DNA of 8,827 nt from Planctomycetota bacterium (GTDB lineage Bacteria; Planctomycetota; Planctomycetia; Pirellulales; Pirellulaceae): contig JAPLNJ010000106.1 of assembly GCA_026692885.1 (NCBI GenBank), forward strand, positions 1-8,827, given 5' to 3'. The notes beneath the pieces were generated by a model, which saw only the letters and a list, made by a program, of their open reading frames with translations, did no database searches and had not been told where the DNA came from. Position numbers and translations under genes: made by a program. Shown here piece by piece: positions 1-7,367 of the stretch (position 1 is its first letter; each line of letters opens with the position of its first letter).

Positions 1-570
1 GTCGTGCCGCCAGAGGAATCGGCCGTCGAGCGAGTAGGCTTCCAGCTTGTAAGTGTCCGTGCTCTTCTTCCAGTAGCCGGGTGCCTGATACGGGTCCGTG
101 TTGAAGTCCGGCTGCTGGATGACCAATTCGTAACGGCCGTCGCCGTCCAGGTCGCCGACTGCCACCTTGTGCGTGCGGTAGTCGCCCTGGAGTCGAATCG
201 CGAGGCACGACTCGCCGGGCGGCGTGGAGGGCGGCGAGACCGCGGGACTGGGAGGGCCTTCGCCGGCGGCCGTCACGGCGCGAACGAAGTAGCGCGGCTC
301 GCCCTGCGGCGGCTCCGCATCAACCAAATTGGTGGTCTCGCCCACAGGCTCGGTCGTCAATCGTCGGGCTGCGCCTTTCGAGTCGGCCTGGCGATAGACG
401 TGAAACGCCACGTCGGCCGGATCCGACTCCAGCAGCCGCCAGCCGAGATACAGTGAACCGTCGGTTTGCCGCATGGCCACCAGGCCCCGGTCGAGTTTCT
501 CACCCAACTGTGCCAGGGCGACGGTGCTAAACAGCAGCACTGCGGCGGCGGACAACCAGACGTAACGCAT
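1..570 (-). CDS. Rhamnogalacturonan lyase, PL11 family (N-terminal part)
   Basis: Only the first 190 codons are here; the gene continues past the left edge. Seen: a signal peptide at about residues 1-20 (hydrophobic core after MRYVW, AxA-like end at VALA/Q), then LDRGLVAM and LYLGWRLLESDP at about 27-51, VAFHVYR at 54-60, an Fn3-like segment to about 110, then VAVGDLDGDGRYELVIQ at 136-152 and LEAYSLDGRFLWR at 176-188. This order (small beta domain, then a beta-propeller with a DxDxDG calcium-type loop) is that of family PL11 rhamnogalacturonan lyases such as Bacillus YesW/YesX, which cut the rhamnose-galacturonate backbone of pectin RG-I outside the cytoplasm. The start at 570 is chosen because GAGGAG lies 6 nt upstream; an in-frame ATG at 576 abuts that site and is unlikely. 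It has its own promoter-like site and lies beyond the palindrome, so it may be a separate unit. The catalytic region is outside the window, so activity cannot be judged. Confidence 0.85.
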   Translation of the reverse strand, partial: MRYVWLSAAAVLLFSTVALAQLGEKLDRGLVAMRQTDGSLYLGWRLLESDPADVAFHVYRQADSKGAARRLTTEPVGETTNLVDAEPPQGEPRYFVRAVTAAGEGPPSPAVSPPSTPPGESCLAIRLQGDYRTHKVAVGDLDGDGRYELVIQQPDFNTDPYQAPGYWKKSTDTYKLEAYSLDGRFLWRHD

Positions 571-618
571 GAGCATCTCCTCGTTCACAAATAGCGTGTA
601 AGCCTCCAACGGTCATGG

Positions 619-647
619 AATCTAACGACGCGGAAGGACGCCGTCAA
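619..647 (-). promoter_or_regulatory. Sigma-70-like promoter for the PL11 lyase gene
   Basis: On the minus strand TTGACG (642-647, 5/6 match to -35) is followed after exactly 17 nt by TAGATT (619-624, 4/6 match to -10). Transcription would start near 612, giving a leader of about 40 nt that holds the GAGGAG ribosome site. Match and spacing are good, but chance matches occur and this is unproven. Confidence 0.45.
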
Positions 648-705
648 CGATTCGGTGTGGGAAGACGTTTACCGGCGTCTGCAAAAGCCACTGGCCGTAA
701 GCGGC

Positions 706-796
706 TGTAAAGAAACAAATTCGTAGAGCGGAATTCATTCCGCCCGAGCGGACTGAAGTCCGCTCTACGACGAAACTGCGGAGTTGTTTCTTTACA
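706..796. repeat. 91-bp nested palindrome (REPIN/MITE-like element)
   Basis: The outer arms TGTAAAGAAACAA (706-718) and TTGTTTCTTTACA (784-796) are perfect 13-bp inverted repeats. Inside, TCGTAGAGCGGA (721-732) and TCCGCTCTACGA (759-770) form a perfect 12-bp pair. Each inner half is also a small hairpin of its own: GCGGAAT/ATTCCGC (728-743) and GAGCGGACT/AGTCCGCTC (746-765). Two hairpins in inverted orientation, each preceded by GTAG, is the layout of paired REP sequences (REPIN/BIME). The right outer arm overlaps the stop codon of the 39-residue ORF. It may act as a bidirectional terminator, but there is no T-tract. Confidence 0.75.
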
Positions 797-911
797 GGGT
801 CTTGCCGTCGCGGACGATGGTCAGTAGATCCTCGGCGAGCAATTGGGGCAGCGCGGCCAAGACCGTCACGCCCGCCAACACGACCGTGAACTTCTCTCGC
901 GGATTCAGCAT
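792..911 (-). CDS. Small single-helix peptide (39 aa), unknown function
   Basis: A 39-codon ORF follows the stop of the glycoside-hydrolase-like gene after 13 nt. The site AGGAG (within CCAGGAG, 918-924) lies 6 nt before its ATG, a good ribosome site. The product starts MLNPREKFTVV, has one hydrophobic stretch at about residues 8-25 (FTVVLAGVTVLAALPQLL) and ends DLLTIVRDGKTL. That suggests a membrane-anchored or exported small peptide, but no family is recognised. Its stop codon lies inside the right arm of the 91-bp palindrome, so the present C-terminus may have been set by insertion of that element. It could also be a truncated remnant or a chance ORF; the ribosome site and position at the end of the cluster favour real translation. 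Confidence 0.45.
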   Translation of the reverse strand: MLNPREKFTVVLAGVTVLAALPQLLAEDLLTIVRDGKTL

Positions 912-924
912 GGTTAACTCCTGG

Positions 925-1887
925 CTAAGGACTGGCGACGCCATCGCTGGCGACCCGGTGCAAGCGGCTTGCATCCAGCAGCAGGTAATCTCGCGCCGGC
1001 ACCGTTCTGCCGGATGGCAACGTGTGAGGCTGCTCGCCGTAGTTGACCACCACGCGCTGGCCGTTGCTGTAGCTCGTTTCAAACACCTGGTCGGCAAGCT
1101 GCTGATGGCCCTCGATGAACTCCGTCTGCAGGTGTTTCAGCCTCCGCACGTCGTCGTACACTCGCCGCAACCCGGTCACGATCCGTTTCAGGCTGTCCGC
1201 ATCGTCGTAGCGGTAGTCGCTCTTGCCGAGCCAGTTCTTCGACGCATCGAGCAGGAAGTGTCCATAGAAATACGTCAAGGGCACCGCGCCGTATTCGATG
1301 CTGCGCAGGTAGGCGTCTTCGCCCGGTTGGCAGTTCACGGTGTCGGTCGACAGACTGTAGAGTAGCACGCCGTGGTAAACCGTCTCGTAAAGCGGCACCC
1401 GGGTGTCCACGTAGGGACGCTTCGCCAAGGGTAGCCACTTGTCGCAGTCCACGTACAACAGCCGGTCCAGCGCCGGTGCCGTGAAATCCAGCGAGCCCTC
1501 CGACTGCACGCCGCCAAAAGTCTTCTGCGCCAGTGCCAGGATGCGCGTGGCGGCTTCCGCATCCTGCCGGCGCGTTTGGGGATGTTGCGGATCGTAGCAG
1601 GGGCGCGGACCGATGATTGAGATCACGTCGGAATAGTGCAGCCCTCGAAAACCCAGCTCGCGAGTCTGCGGCAGGTTGCGTTTCGCAAACAGCTCATGCG
1701 CCCGATCCAGGCAGATGTTATAACTCTGGCCGCCACCCCACGCGCCGCCCTTGTACGGTTGGCCGTCATGCTCCTTGCGGAGATACGCCTCGTTCCAGTC
1801 TTCAGAAATGCGATAGGCATCGTAGTAGCCATCGTGCGCGACGATCTGGTAGCCGAGCGACTGGCCGTGCCGAATCGTTTCCCGCAA
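925..1887 (-). pseudogene. Glycoside-hydrolase-like protein (DUF5696/GH129-like), C-terminal part after the amber stop
   Basis: This is the same reading frame as the segment ending at 1894, separated by one TAG at 1894-1896 and the codons for Ala-Gln. The apparent first codon at 1887 is TTG and I see no ribosome site, so it is unlikely to be a separate gene. Counting from that TTG, the segment carries AHDGYYDAY (17-25), GGGQSYNICLDRA (51-63), LHYSDVIS (83-90), HPQTRRQDAEAATR (102-115) and GGVQSEGSLDF (125-135). These resemble the TIM-barrel core of DUF5696 proteins and the related GH129/GH101 alpha-N-acetylgalactosaminidases. By analogy Asp87 in YSDV and Glu130 in QSEG could be the catalytic pair (inference). 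If so, all catalytic residues lie after the amber codon and a terminated product would be inactive. The C-terminus (NGQRVVVNYGEQ, DYLLLDA) is a typical closing beta domain. The gene ends at 925, 13 nt before the small ORF. Confidence 0.6.
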
Positions 1888-1893
1888 CTGCGC

Positions 1894-3036
1894 CTAGCCG
1901 CCCAGCGCCGGCTCGACCGGTAGAATCTGCGGATAGCGGCCGTCATGGCCGCCGCGGTTCCAGCCAACCAGGCAGAACTCGGCGTGCGCGATGCCTTGCC
2001 GGTGAAACTCGTCGAAAATGTCTCGCACGCGAGCGAAGTCGCAAAACACCCGCACCGGCGGCTCCGTCTCCGGCGTTTGCTCCTTGATCTCGTAAGGCAC
2101 CGGCTTCACGCCGAGCCGGATCCGAACCTCCAGCGCGCCCGCCGAATACGCCAATTCCGGGGACGAGGCCGCCCGCTCGCGCAACGGACGAAGGCCGCGC
2201 CGCGCGAAATTGTACTGCCGGTATCGCTTGCCCACGCCCAGCCAGTTGGCTTCGCTTTCGGCCAGGAAACAGTATTCCACCGTCAACGCTTCCGGCAGAC
2301 GCGGCTCGTCGCGGAACGACCGCAGTGTGAATGCCGGGTCGATCGCATATTGATGCTGCGGCCCCCAGTTGAGGCTGACGCCAAACCGCGCGTCGAACTG
2401 GCCGCTGGTGATGATGCCCGCCACGGCGCTGTTGCCGCGCACCATGCCGAACAACGGCATCGGGCATTGGCAGGAACTCTGGTAGACCGACGCCCAATGC
2501 AGGCCCGGCTGCCGGTCACGAAAATGACAGAGCGCGCCCGACTGCTGGGCGATCACCAGGTATCCCGCGTCGCCTTCGCCTGCCGCGCCGAACCGAGGCA
2601 GCAACCGCAGCGTCTGCAGCCGTGCTGGCCCGCTTTCCACCACGTCCCCGGCAGGCACGCCAACGGTCAACGCATCGCCTGTCGCGGAAAAAAACAGCGT
2701 GATAGAGAAGCCGAGCGTCTCCTGGCGGCACACCAGTCGGCATCCGTGTTCAGCTGGCTGACGTTCCGTCTGCCAGCCACTAGCCGTGTTCACGGGCTGC
2801 GAACGTTCGGCGCCGGCCGCGTCCCAATAGCCGACTTCGGCGAGTGTTTCGCCTCGCCAGACCGTCTCGCCTTTCGCCCGCTGGACATGCAACCCTCCCG
2901 TGTCCGTGGACACGTCCCATTCCAGACGCGTCTCGGTCTCCGCCCAAGCCGATCCCGACGCCCCCAAGCCAAATGCAACCGCTAGCGCAATCCACTTCAT
3001 TCGTGCAGCCCTGTGTGCGATGTAATGCAGTGTCAT
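1894..3036 (-). pseudogene. Glycoside-hydrolase-like protein (DUF5696/GH129-like), N-terminal part ending at an in-frame amber
   Basis: Together with 925-1887 this would encode one secreted protein of about 690-700 residues. The signal peptide is MKWIALAVAFGLGASGSAWA, beginning at the ATG at 3000. I favour that start over the upstream in-frame ATG at 3036, though neither has a strong ribosome site. After cleavage come a beta-sandwich domain (TRLEWDVSTDTGGLHVQR, LGFSITLFFSATGDALTVGV, LFGMVRGNSAVAGIITSGQF) and the start of a TIM barrel (VRVFCDFARVRDIFDEFHRQGI, AEFCLVGWNRGGHDGRYP). The stop follows ...PVEPALGG, and the next codons read AQLRETIRHGQSLGYQIV, as expected for one uninterrupted helix. 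The likely original codon is GAG (Glu), changed to TAG by a single G-to-T substitution. The gene starts 22 nt after the frameshifted gene and is probably in the same operon. Family naming is from memory of motifs, so moderate certainty. Confidence 0.6.
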
Positions 3037-3058
3037 GACACGTCTACTCGGTTCGACG

Positions 3059-3527
3059 TTACTCCGCTCCGATCAGCACGACGCGGTCGACGAAGATTGC
3101 GTCCAGCTCGGGCTTGTGTCCGTGGGCAAACCAGAAGTAGGCACCGGGGACGAAGTCGATAACGCCCAAATCGAGCCAGCGGAATTTCTTGTCGAACGAG
3201 CCCTCTGCGGTCTTGAAATCCTGCGGGGAGAGGACCATGGTCTTGAGCGATTTCTTGCCCTGTGCGTCGTAGACTCCCCAAGAGCCGAGCTGGCCTGCCT
3301 GGACGGTTCCTGTGCAGCGCAGCGAGGCGACAACGCGGTACTTCCCGCGGACCGGCGGGGCGTAGCTGGTATTCCAGTCAACCTTCGTTCCCATGCGGAC
3401 GCTCTTGCCGTTCCAGCCTTCCGCGTCGTCGATAATCGTCGCGGCGTCGTTGTAGTTGATGTCCCGCGAGAATCAAGTTTCCGCCGTCCAGCTTGATCTC
3501 GCTAAACCAGGGCCAAGGACTCCGCAT
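3059..3527 (-). pseudogene. Short carbohydrate-binding-domain-like protein, frameshifted
   Basis: Translation would start at the ATG at 3527, with GGAGG 5 nt upstream and 17 nt after the sialidase stop. The frame reads MRSPWPWFSEIKLDGGNLIL, then leaves the sense frame at a three-base run (CCC on the plus strand, 3463-3465). Dropping one base joins it to DINYNDAATIIDDAEGWNGK, followed by an uninterrupted frame to 3059 (KYRVVASLRC, GSWGVYD, FRWLDLGVIDFVPGAYFWFA, DAIFVDRVVLI). The joined product is about 155 residues. The pattern resembles the jelly-roll module found at the C-terminus of planctomycete secreted glycan proteins (for example next to DUF4838), so sugar binding is a guess. There is no signal peptide, which is odd for a binding module: it may be the 3' remnant of a larger gene. 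A one-base assembly error is equally possible. Confidence 0.5.
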
Positions 3528-3544
3528 GAACGCCTCCGCCTCCC

Positions 3545-5080
3545 TCACCTGCTGCCTACGGGTTGTTCTCGCGTTTGGAACCACTCCGGACCGATCACCC
3601 GGCCGAGCAGGAAGAACTTGCGGTCCGGATACCAGAGTACCGCCTGGCCGCCCCGGAGCGTGAAGCTCGCATACAAGGCCAGGTCAAATCGCCCGCGCGT
3701 CTTCGGCGGCCCCAGCCCCACTCCGTCATGGTCCATGAAGAAGCGCGGCTCGTCGAACCAGACCGGCTGCTTGGCCTCCGCCTGATAACGCCCGGGCACC
3801 AGGTAAACCGGTCGGCGATGGTAACTGGTGTCGGTCGGTCCGTAGCCCTGGTAGTGCCCATCGTGGTTGTGGATGAACAAGGCGTAACGCCCGCTCCCGG
3901 CGGCATTGCCCCCCAGGTCGTAGATGGGGCAAGGCGACAGTGGGTGCAACAGCGGCTCGCCGTCGTCGCGACGCAACAGCCGTTGGGCCGGGCTCCACGT
4001 CAGGCCGTCGTCGTTACTCAGGGTCCAGAACGGACTCCCGGCCGAGGTCCGCATCACACAGAACAGCCGCCCGTCGGGCAGCTTCACGATGGCCGGCTCC
4101 TGACAGACGCTCACCTCGGGGTGGCCCGGAAACGGCACGGTGATCGCCCGCTCGTTGGCCGCCAGCCAAGTGACTTCGATGTCCCGGACTTCGGGGTGCC
4201 GATCGATATTCTCAAACCGCATGAACTCGACCACGCTGTCGTGCGAAATCCACGAGCTTGTCGGATTCTTCTTCACCGCCAAACTCGTCCAGCGCGTCAC
4301 GCCGGCCAGGTAGCGGCCATCCTTCGTCAACCGCAGCGGCTTCTGCCAGCAGATCCAATTGCCCGGGAAGCTCCGGTCCGAGTTATCGCGGATATTGCGC
4401 GGCTGCGTCACGGTCTGCGGCGCCGACCAGGTCTGGCCATGATCATCGCTGTAGATGCCGTCCAAACGTCCGGTAGCGTGCGGGAACGTGTCGAATTTGC
4501 CCACGTGCTGGCTGTACAGCACGTAGATTCGCCCTGTGCGGCTCACCAGAGGAAAGGCCCAGCTCGCCATCAACCCCTTGCCCGCCTTCGCTGGCCCGGC
4601 GATGATTCGCGGCCGGCTCCAGGTGCGTCCTTCGTCCCGGCTCTGGACGAACACGATGTGCTGATCGGGCAGGCTCTCGGCGGTGCTTTGGGTCCAAATG
4701 GCCAGCAGCGAACCAGCGGGGCCGTCGAAGACCAGGAAGTGCTCGTTACCCGTGTCGCTCACCCGATCGTCGGTCACTTCGGGCACGAAGACTACGTAGT
4801 CGGGGCGCGTGACCTGCAATTGGGTCTTGATCCGCTCCTGCAACGCGGCGGGAGATTGGATCACGGTCAGGTCGGGTTCTTCCCGTAAGTGGCCGGCGAG
4901 TTGATAGCTCGCCAGATTCCGGGAGTCGATGGCCGGCTGCTGTGCACCCGCCTCCGGCGTCTTGCCGCTGATTTCCGCCTTGGACGTCTCACCGGCTGCG
5001 ATGGTCTCCGTCACGCGGCTGCCGCAAGTCAACACCAGCCCCGCCAGGGCCAGCCGGATCTTCTTGGACGTGAGGTGCAT
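3545..5080 (-). CDS. Secreted sialidase-family protein (BNR/Asp-box, six-bladed propeller)
   Basis: A 511-residue protein with a signal-peptide-like start (MHLTSKK, hydrophobic 9-19). The VLTC at 16-19 is a poor lipobox, so lipidation is doubtful. Three Asp boxes of the S-x-D-x-G-x-T-W type are visible: SRDEGRTW (147-154), SDDHGQTW (211-218) and SNDDGLTW (355-362), marking a sialidase-fold beta-propeller (Pfam BNR_2 type). SVCQEPAIVKLPDGRLFCVMRTSAGSP (324-350) is the usual conserved blade. Many planctomycete members are annotated exo-alpha-sialidase, but the fold also covers other exo-glycosidases, including GH33 enzymes acting on keto-deoxy sugars of pectin; I could not assign the Arg triad. 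The start is supported by AAGGGA 6 nt before the ATG. It lies 63 nt after the isomerase gene and is presumably co-transcribed with it. The substrate is unknown. Confidence 0.8.
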   Translation of the reverse strand: MHLTSKKIRLALAGLVLTCGSRVTETIAAGETSKAEISGKTPEAGAQQPAIDSRNLASYQLAGHLREEPDLTVIQSPAALQERIKTQLQVTRPDYVVFVPEVTDDRVSDTGNEHFLVFDGPAGSLLAIWTQSTAESLPDQHIVFVQSRDEGRTWSRPRIIAGPAKAGKGLMASWAFPLVSRTGRIYVLYSQHVGKFDTFPHATGRLDGIYSDDHGQTWSAPQTVTQPRNIRDNSDRSFPGNWICWQKPLRLTKDGRYLAGVTRWTSLAVKKNPTSSWISHDSVVEFMRFENIDRHPEVRDIEVTWLAANERAITVPFPGHPEVSVCQEPAIVKLPDGRLFCVMRTSAGSPFWTLSNDDGLTWSPAQRLLRRDDGEPLLHPLSPCPIYDLGGNAAGSGRYALFIHNHDGHYQGYGPTDTSYHRRPVYLVPGRYQAEAKQPVWFDEPRFFMDHDGVGLGPPKTRGRFDLALYASFTLRGGQAVLWYPDRKFFLLGRVIGPEWFQTREQPVGSR

Positions 5081-5143
5081 GGTTGGTCCCTTCTTTCTTG
5101 GGGCGCAAGACCCGGCCGAAAAGCAGCTCCCTCGCCCCGGTAC

Positions 5144-6058
5144 TTACTGCCCGGCGATAATCAGGTCGAGACGCTGATTGAACTCCGGGTAGGAAATGCC
5201 GCCGTCCTCGATCGTCAGCCAGCCCTTGTATCCGACATCCTCGAAGGCCTGACGGACCGCCGGCCAGTTGACGCTCCCGTCGCGGGGATGGACGAAGCGG
5301 CCGCCGTGGTTGTCGGGGTTCAACTTGAAATCCTTGATGTGGACTTGGGCCAGCAGGGGACCGAATTCGCGAATCCAGACTTCGGGCGGCGTGAGGTACT
5401 TGACGTGGTTGCCGACGTCGAAGTAGGCCTTCACCCAGGGACTCTGGAATGAGGCCACCAGCCACCTGAAAATCGAGGGCTTGACGCAGAAGTTGTTCCA
5501 CACGTTCTCCAGGGCGATGACCACCTTGGTCTCCTCCGCCACCGGAATCAGTTTCTGGACGTAATCGCGGGCCGCATCCATCGAGCGGTTGTGGGCCTGG
5601 ATGTAGGGTCGGAATTTTTCATTGTCGCCTTGGACGACGCGTGTCAGGTGGCCCTTGGTCTCGTCGAACTCGATCTCGTATTCCCACGGTTCGGGCAGGG
5701 GCACGCCGCTGACGCCACCGGGCACGTGCAACACACCGGCGGCTCCGTAGGCCGCGGCCAGACGCAGGCCCTGGGGGCTGCCGCCCCCCAACACCGACTG
5801 GATCCGGAGGCCGATCTTCTCGGCTTGCCGGCGGGTCGCCGTCGCCTCCTCCAGCGTCGCCTTGCCCGCCCGGACCTCGACGCCCTCAAAACCAGCGTCC
5901 TTGAGCGCCTGGAAGGTGTCTGGCTTTGGCTCGCCGATGTACAGGGCCTTGTGCAGGGTGGTCTTGAAAGGCGCGGCGTCGAGCCGGCTGGCCGCCAGCA
6001 GGCCCCATCCAACGGCCGCTGATCCCATCACGAAGTCGCGTCGACGGATGTCTCTCAT
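5144..6058 (-). CDS. Tat-exported sugar phosphate isomerase/epimerase-like TIM barrel
   Basis: 304 residues. The N-terminus MRDIRRRDFVMGSAAVGWGL is a twin-arginine (Tat) signal with cleavage near LDAA (residue 29), implying export of a folded, probably metal-loaded enzyme. The rest is an AP-endonuclease-2/xylose-isomerase-like barrel (Pfam PF01261). The four expected metal ligands can be placed at Glu184 (IALENVWNN), Asp214 (AYFDVGN), His240 (QVHIKDF) and Glu284 (LTIEDGG). GFEGVEVRAG (56-65) is the first barrel strand. GGAGG lies 8 nt before the start, a strong ribosome site. It is the first gene of the minus-strand cluster, followed after 85 nt by the sialidase gene. The family covers isomerases, epimerases and dehydratases of many sugars and cyclitols, so the reaction is not predictable. 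Full length for the family. Confidence 0.85.
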   Translation of the reverse strand: MRDIRRRDFVMGSAAVGWGLLAASRLDAAPFKTTLHKALYIGEPKPDTFQALKDAGFEGVEVRAGKATLEEATATRRQAEKIGLRIQSVLGGGSPQGLRLAAAYGAAGVLHVPGGVSGVPLPEPWEYEIEFDETKGHLTRVVQGDNEKFRPYIQAHNRSMDAARDYVQKLIPVAEETKVVIALENVWNNFCVKPSIFRWLVASFQSPWVKAYFDVGNHVKYLTPPEVWIREFGPLLAQVHIKDFKLNPDNHGGRFVHPRDGSVNWPAVRQAFEDVGYKGWLTIEDGGISYPEFNQRLDLIIAGQ

Positions 6059-6377
6059 CGTCAGGTCCTCCCCTTGGTCTTAGGTTGGTCTCCGCACTGT
6101 GCTCACGAGCCTACCCGTCGGGGACGGACCGGACAAGTCCCCGCCGGCCCCTGCAAAATCCGCACGGCGCCCGGGACACCAGACTCCTTGACGGCCAGCG
6201 CGTCCGGGATTATCAGTAGGGACAGCGTGAAGCTCCGCAGGGGCCTTACCGCGCACCGCAATACGGCTGCCACCAGACGTTCGTAGCGCCCGCTGGAACC
6301 GGTCTCGATCGCCTGCGGGCGGCACCACCAACAGGGCGGCGTCCCCGCCTGAGACACTCACAACAGGATCCCTCCCC
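6059..6377. other. Divergent intergenic region between the two isomerase genes
   Basis: This 319-bp region separates two divergently transcribed genes and must hold both promoters. A plus-strand promoter-like site is listed separately. On the minus side only a weak pair is seen (TTGTCC and TAGGCT, 17 nt apart). CGGGGAC (6119-6125) and GTCCCCG (6137-6143) form a 7-bp inverted repeat with an 11-nt loop, a possible operator or small hairpin. Protein-like pieces in two minus-strand frames between 6103 and 6360 are discussed as a finding; I do not call a gene there. Confidence 0.5.
6188..6216 (+). promoter_or_regulatory. Sigma-70-like promoter for the plus-strand isomerase/dcd pair
   Basis: TTGACG (6188-6193, 5/6) and TATCAG (6211-6216, 4/6) are separated by exactly 17 nt. 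The predicted start near 6223 gives a leader of about 155 nt before the ATG at 6378, long enough for leader regulation, although no riboswitch structure was recognised. Unproven; chance matches are possible. Confidence 0.35.
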
Positions 6378-7367
6378 ATGACAGCCCTCGTCACACGTCG
6401 CGACTTCCTTCAGCACTCGAGTTGTCTCCTGGCTGGCACGGCCGCAGCGGCCCTGCTCGGCCGCAGCGTGCCGGCCGCCGAGCCCGGCAATCCGCTCACA
6501 CTGGCCTGTGGCGACGCGACGCTCAAGAACGTCCCAGCCGCGGATTGCTGGACGGCTCTGAAAGCCATCGGTGCGCAGGGAATCGAAGCGAACATTTCCC
6601 TGGACTTGTCGTTTCCCGGGCTGTTCCATCCCACGCGCAAGTACTCGGCTGCGACGCCCGAGGACCTGGCGACGTTGCAGGCCGACATGCAGGCCGCCGG
6701 CTGCAAGATCACCGCCTTCCTCATGTCCAATCAATTCGACGTCCGGCCGGAGCAAGAGGTAACCTGGGTCATTAAGGCGGCGCAGGCGGCCCAAGCACTG
6801 GGCGTGCCGGCGATCCGTATTGACGTCGTCAATCGCAAACCCAATGCGGGCGATTTTCTCCCGGCGACCGTGGCAACGCTCAAGAGAATCTTGGCGGGCA
6901 GCGAGTCCACCGGTTTGGTCTTCGGCGTCGAGAATCACGGCCGGACGACCAACGATCCGGAATTCCTCGATGCCTTGTTCGCCGGGGTGGGCTCGAAACG
7001 ACTCGGACTGACCCTCGACACGGGCAATTTCTACTGGTTCGGTCATCCGCTGTCCAAGCTCTACGACCTGTATGCGAAGTTCGCGCCGCGGGTATTCCAC
7101 ACGCACTGCAAGAGCATCAAGTATCCGGCCGACCAGCGCGACACGCAGCGGCCCATCGGTTGGAAGTATGGCGAGTTCAACTGCCCGATCGATCAGGGTG
7201 ATATCGATTTCCGCCGCGTGATCAAGATTCTCCGCGACGCGGGTTATCGCTATGACCTGTGCATCGAGAACGAGTCACTGGGTAAATTGCCGGAAGCGGA
7301 TCGCCAGGCCGCCCTGGCCAAGGAGATCCAGTATCTCAAGGACTTGAAAAGGGATTCGCTGACATGA
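6378..7367 (+). CDS. Tat-signal sugar phosphate isomerase/epimerase-like TIM barrel
   Basis: 329 residues with a Tat-type leader, TRRDFLQHSSCLLAGTAAAA (6-25), and likely cleavage near VPAA (31-34). The body is a xylose-isomerase-like barrel (PF01261). Metal-ligand candidates are Glu185 (FGVENHG), Asp214 (LTLDTGNF), His243 (FHTHCKS) and Glu297 (LCIENES), all in the expected order. GAQGIEANI (65-73) is the first-strand motif. It belongs to the same superfamily as the divergent 5144-6058 product, but the sequences are far apart, so a recent local duplication is unlikely. The ATG at 6378 has AGGA 9 nt upstream. The stop TGA overlaps the dCTP deaminase start as ATGA. The reaction is unknown; an exported sugar or cyclitol isomerase serving the adjacent glycan cluster is plausible. 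Confidence 0.85.
   Translation: MTALVTRRDFLQHSSCLLAGTAAAALLGRSVPAAEPGNPLTLACGDATLKNVPAADCWTALKAIGAQGIEANISLDLSFPGLFHPTRKYSAATPEDLATLQADMQAAGCKITAFLMSNQFDVRPEQEVTWVIKAAQAAQALGVPAIRIDVVNRKPNAGDFLPATVATLKRILAGSESTGLVFGVENHGRTTNDPEFLDALFAGVGSKRLGLTLDTGNFYWFGHPLSKLYDLYAKFAPRVFHTHCKSIKYPADQRDTQRPIGWKYGEFNCPIDQGDIDFRRVIKILRDAGYRYDLCIENESLGKLPEADRQAALAKEIQYLKDLKRDSLT

Noticed and set aside
1894..1896. Programmed read-through or pyrrolysine at the amber codon
   Set aside because: No read-through context or pyrrolysine genes are visible and the family needs no such residue. A simple nonsense change or sequencing error is the better explanation.
1945..2985. Long plus-strand open frame opposite the glycoside-hydrolase-like gene
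   Set aside because: Arg/Ala-rich shadow without motifs; the opposite strand carries a signal peptide and conserved domain text.
3563..4888. A 441-codon open frame on the plus strand opposite the sialidase gene
   Set aside because: It is the mirror of a high-GC coding frame, with Arg/Pro-rich composition, no ribosome site and no recognisable motif. The minus-strand product has a signal peptide and three Asp boxes.
6246..7106. A 286-codon open frame on the minus strand opposite the plus-strand isomerase
   Set aside because: Antisense shadow of the isomerase gene, whose metal ligands and Tat signal establish the real frame.
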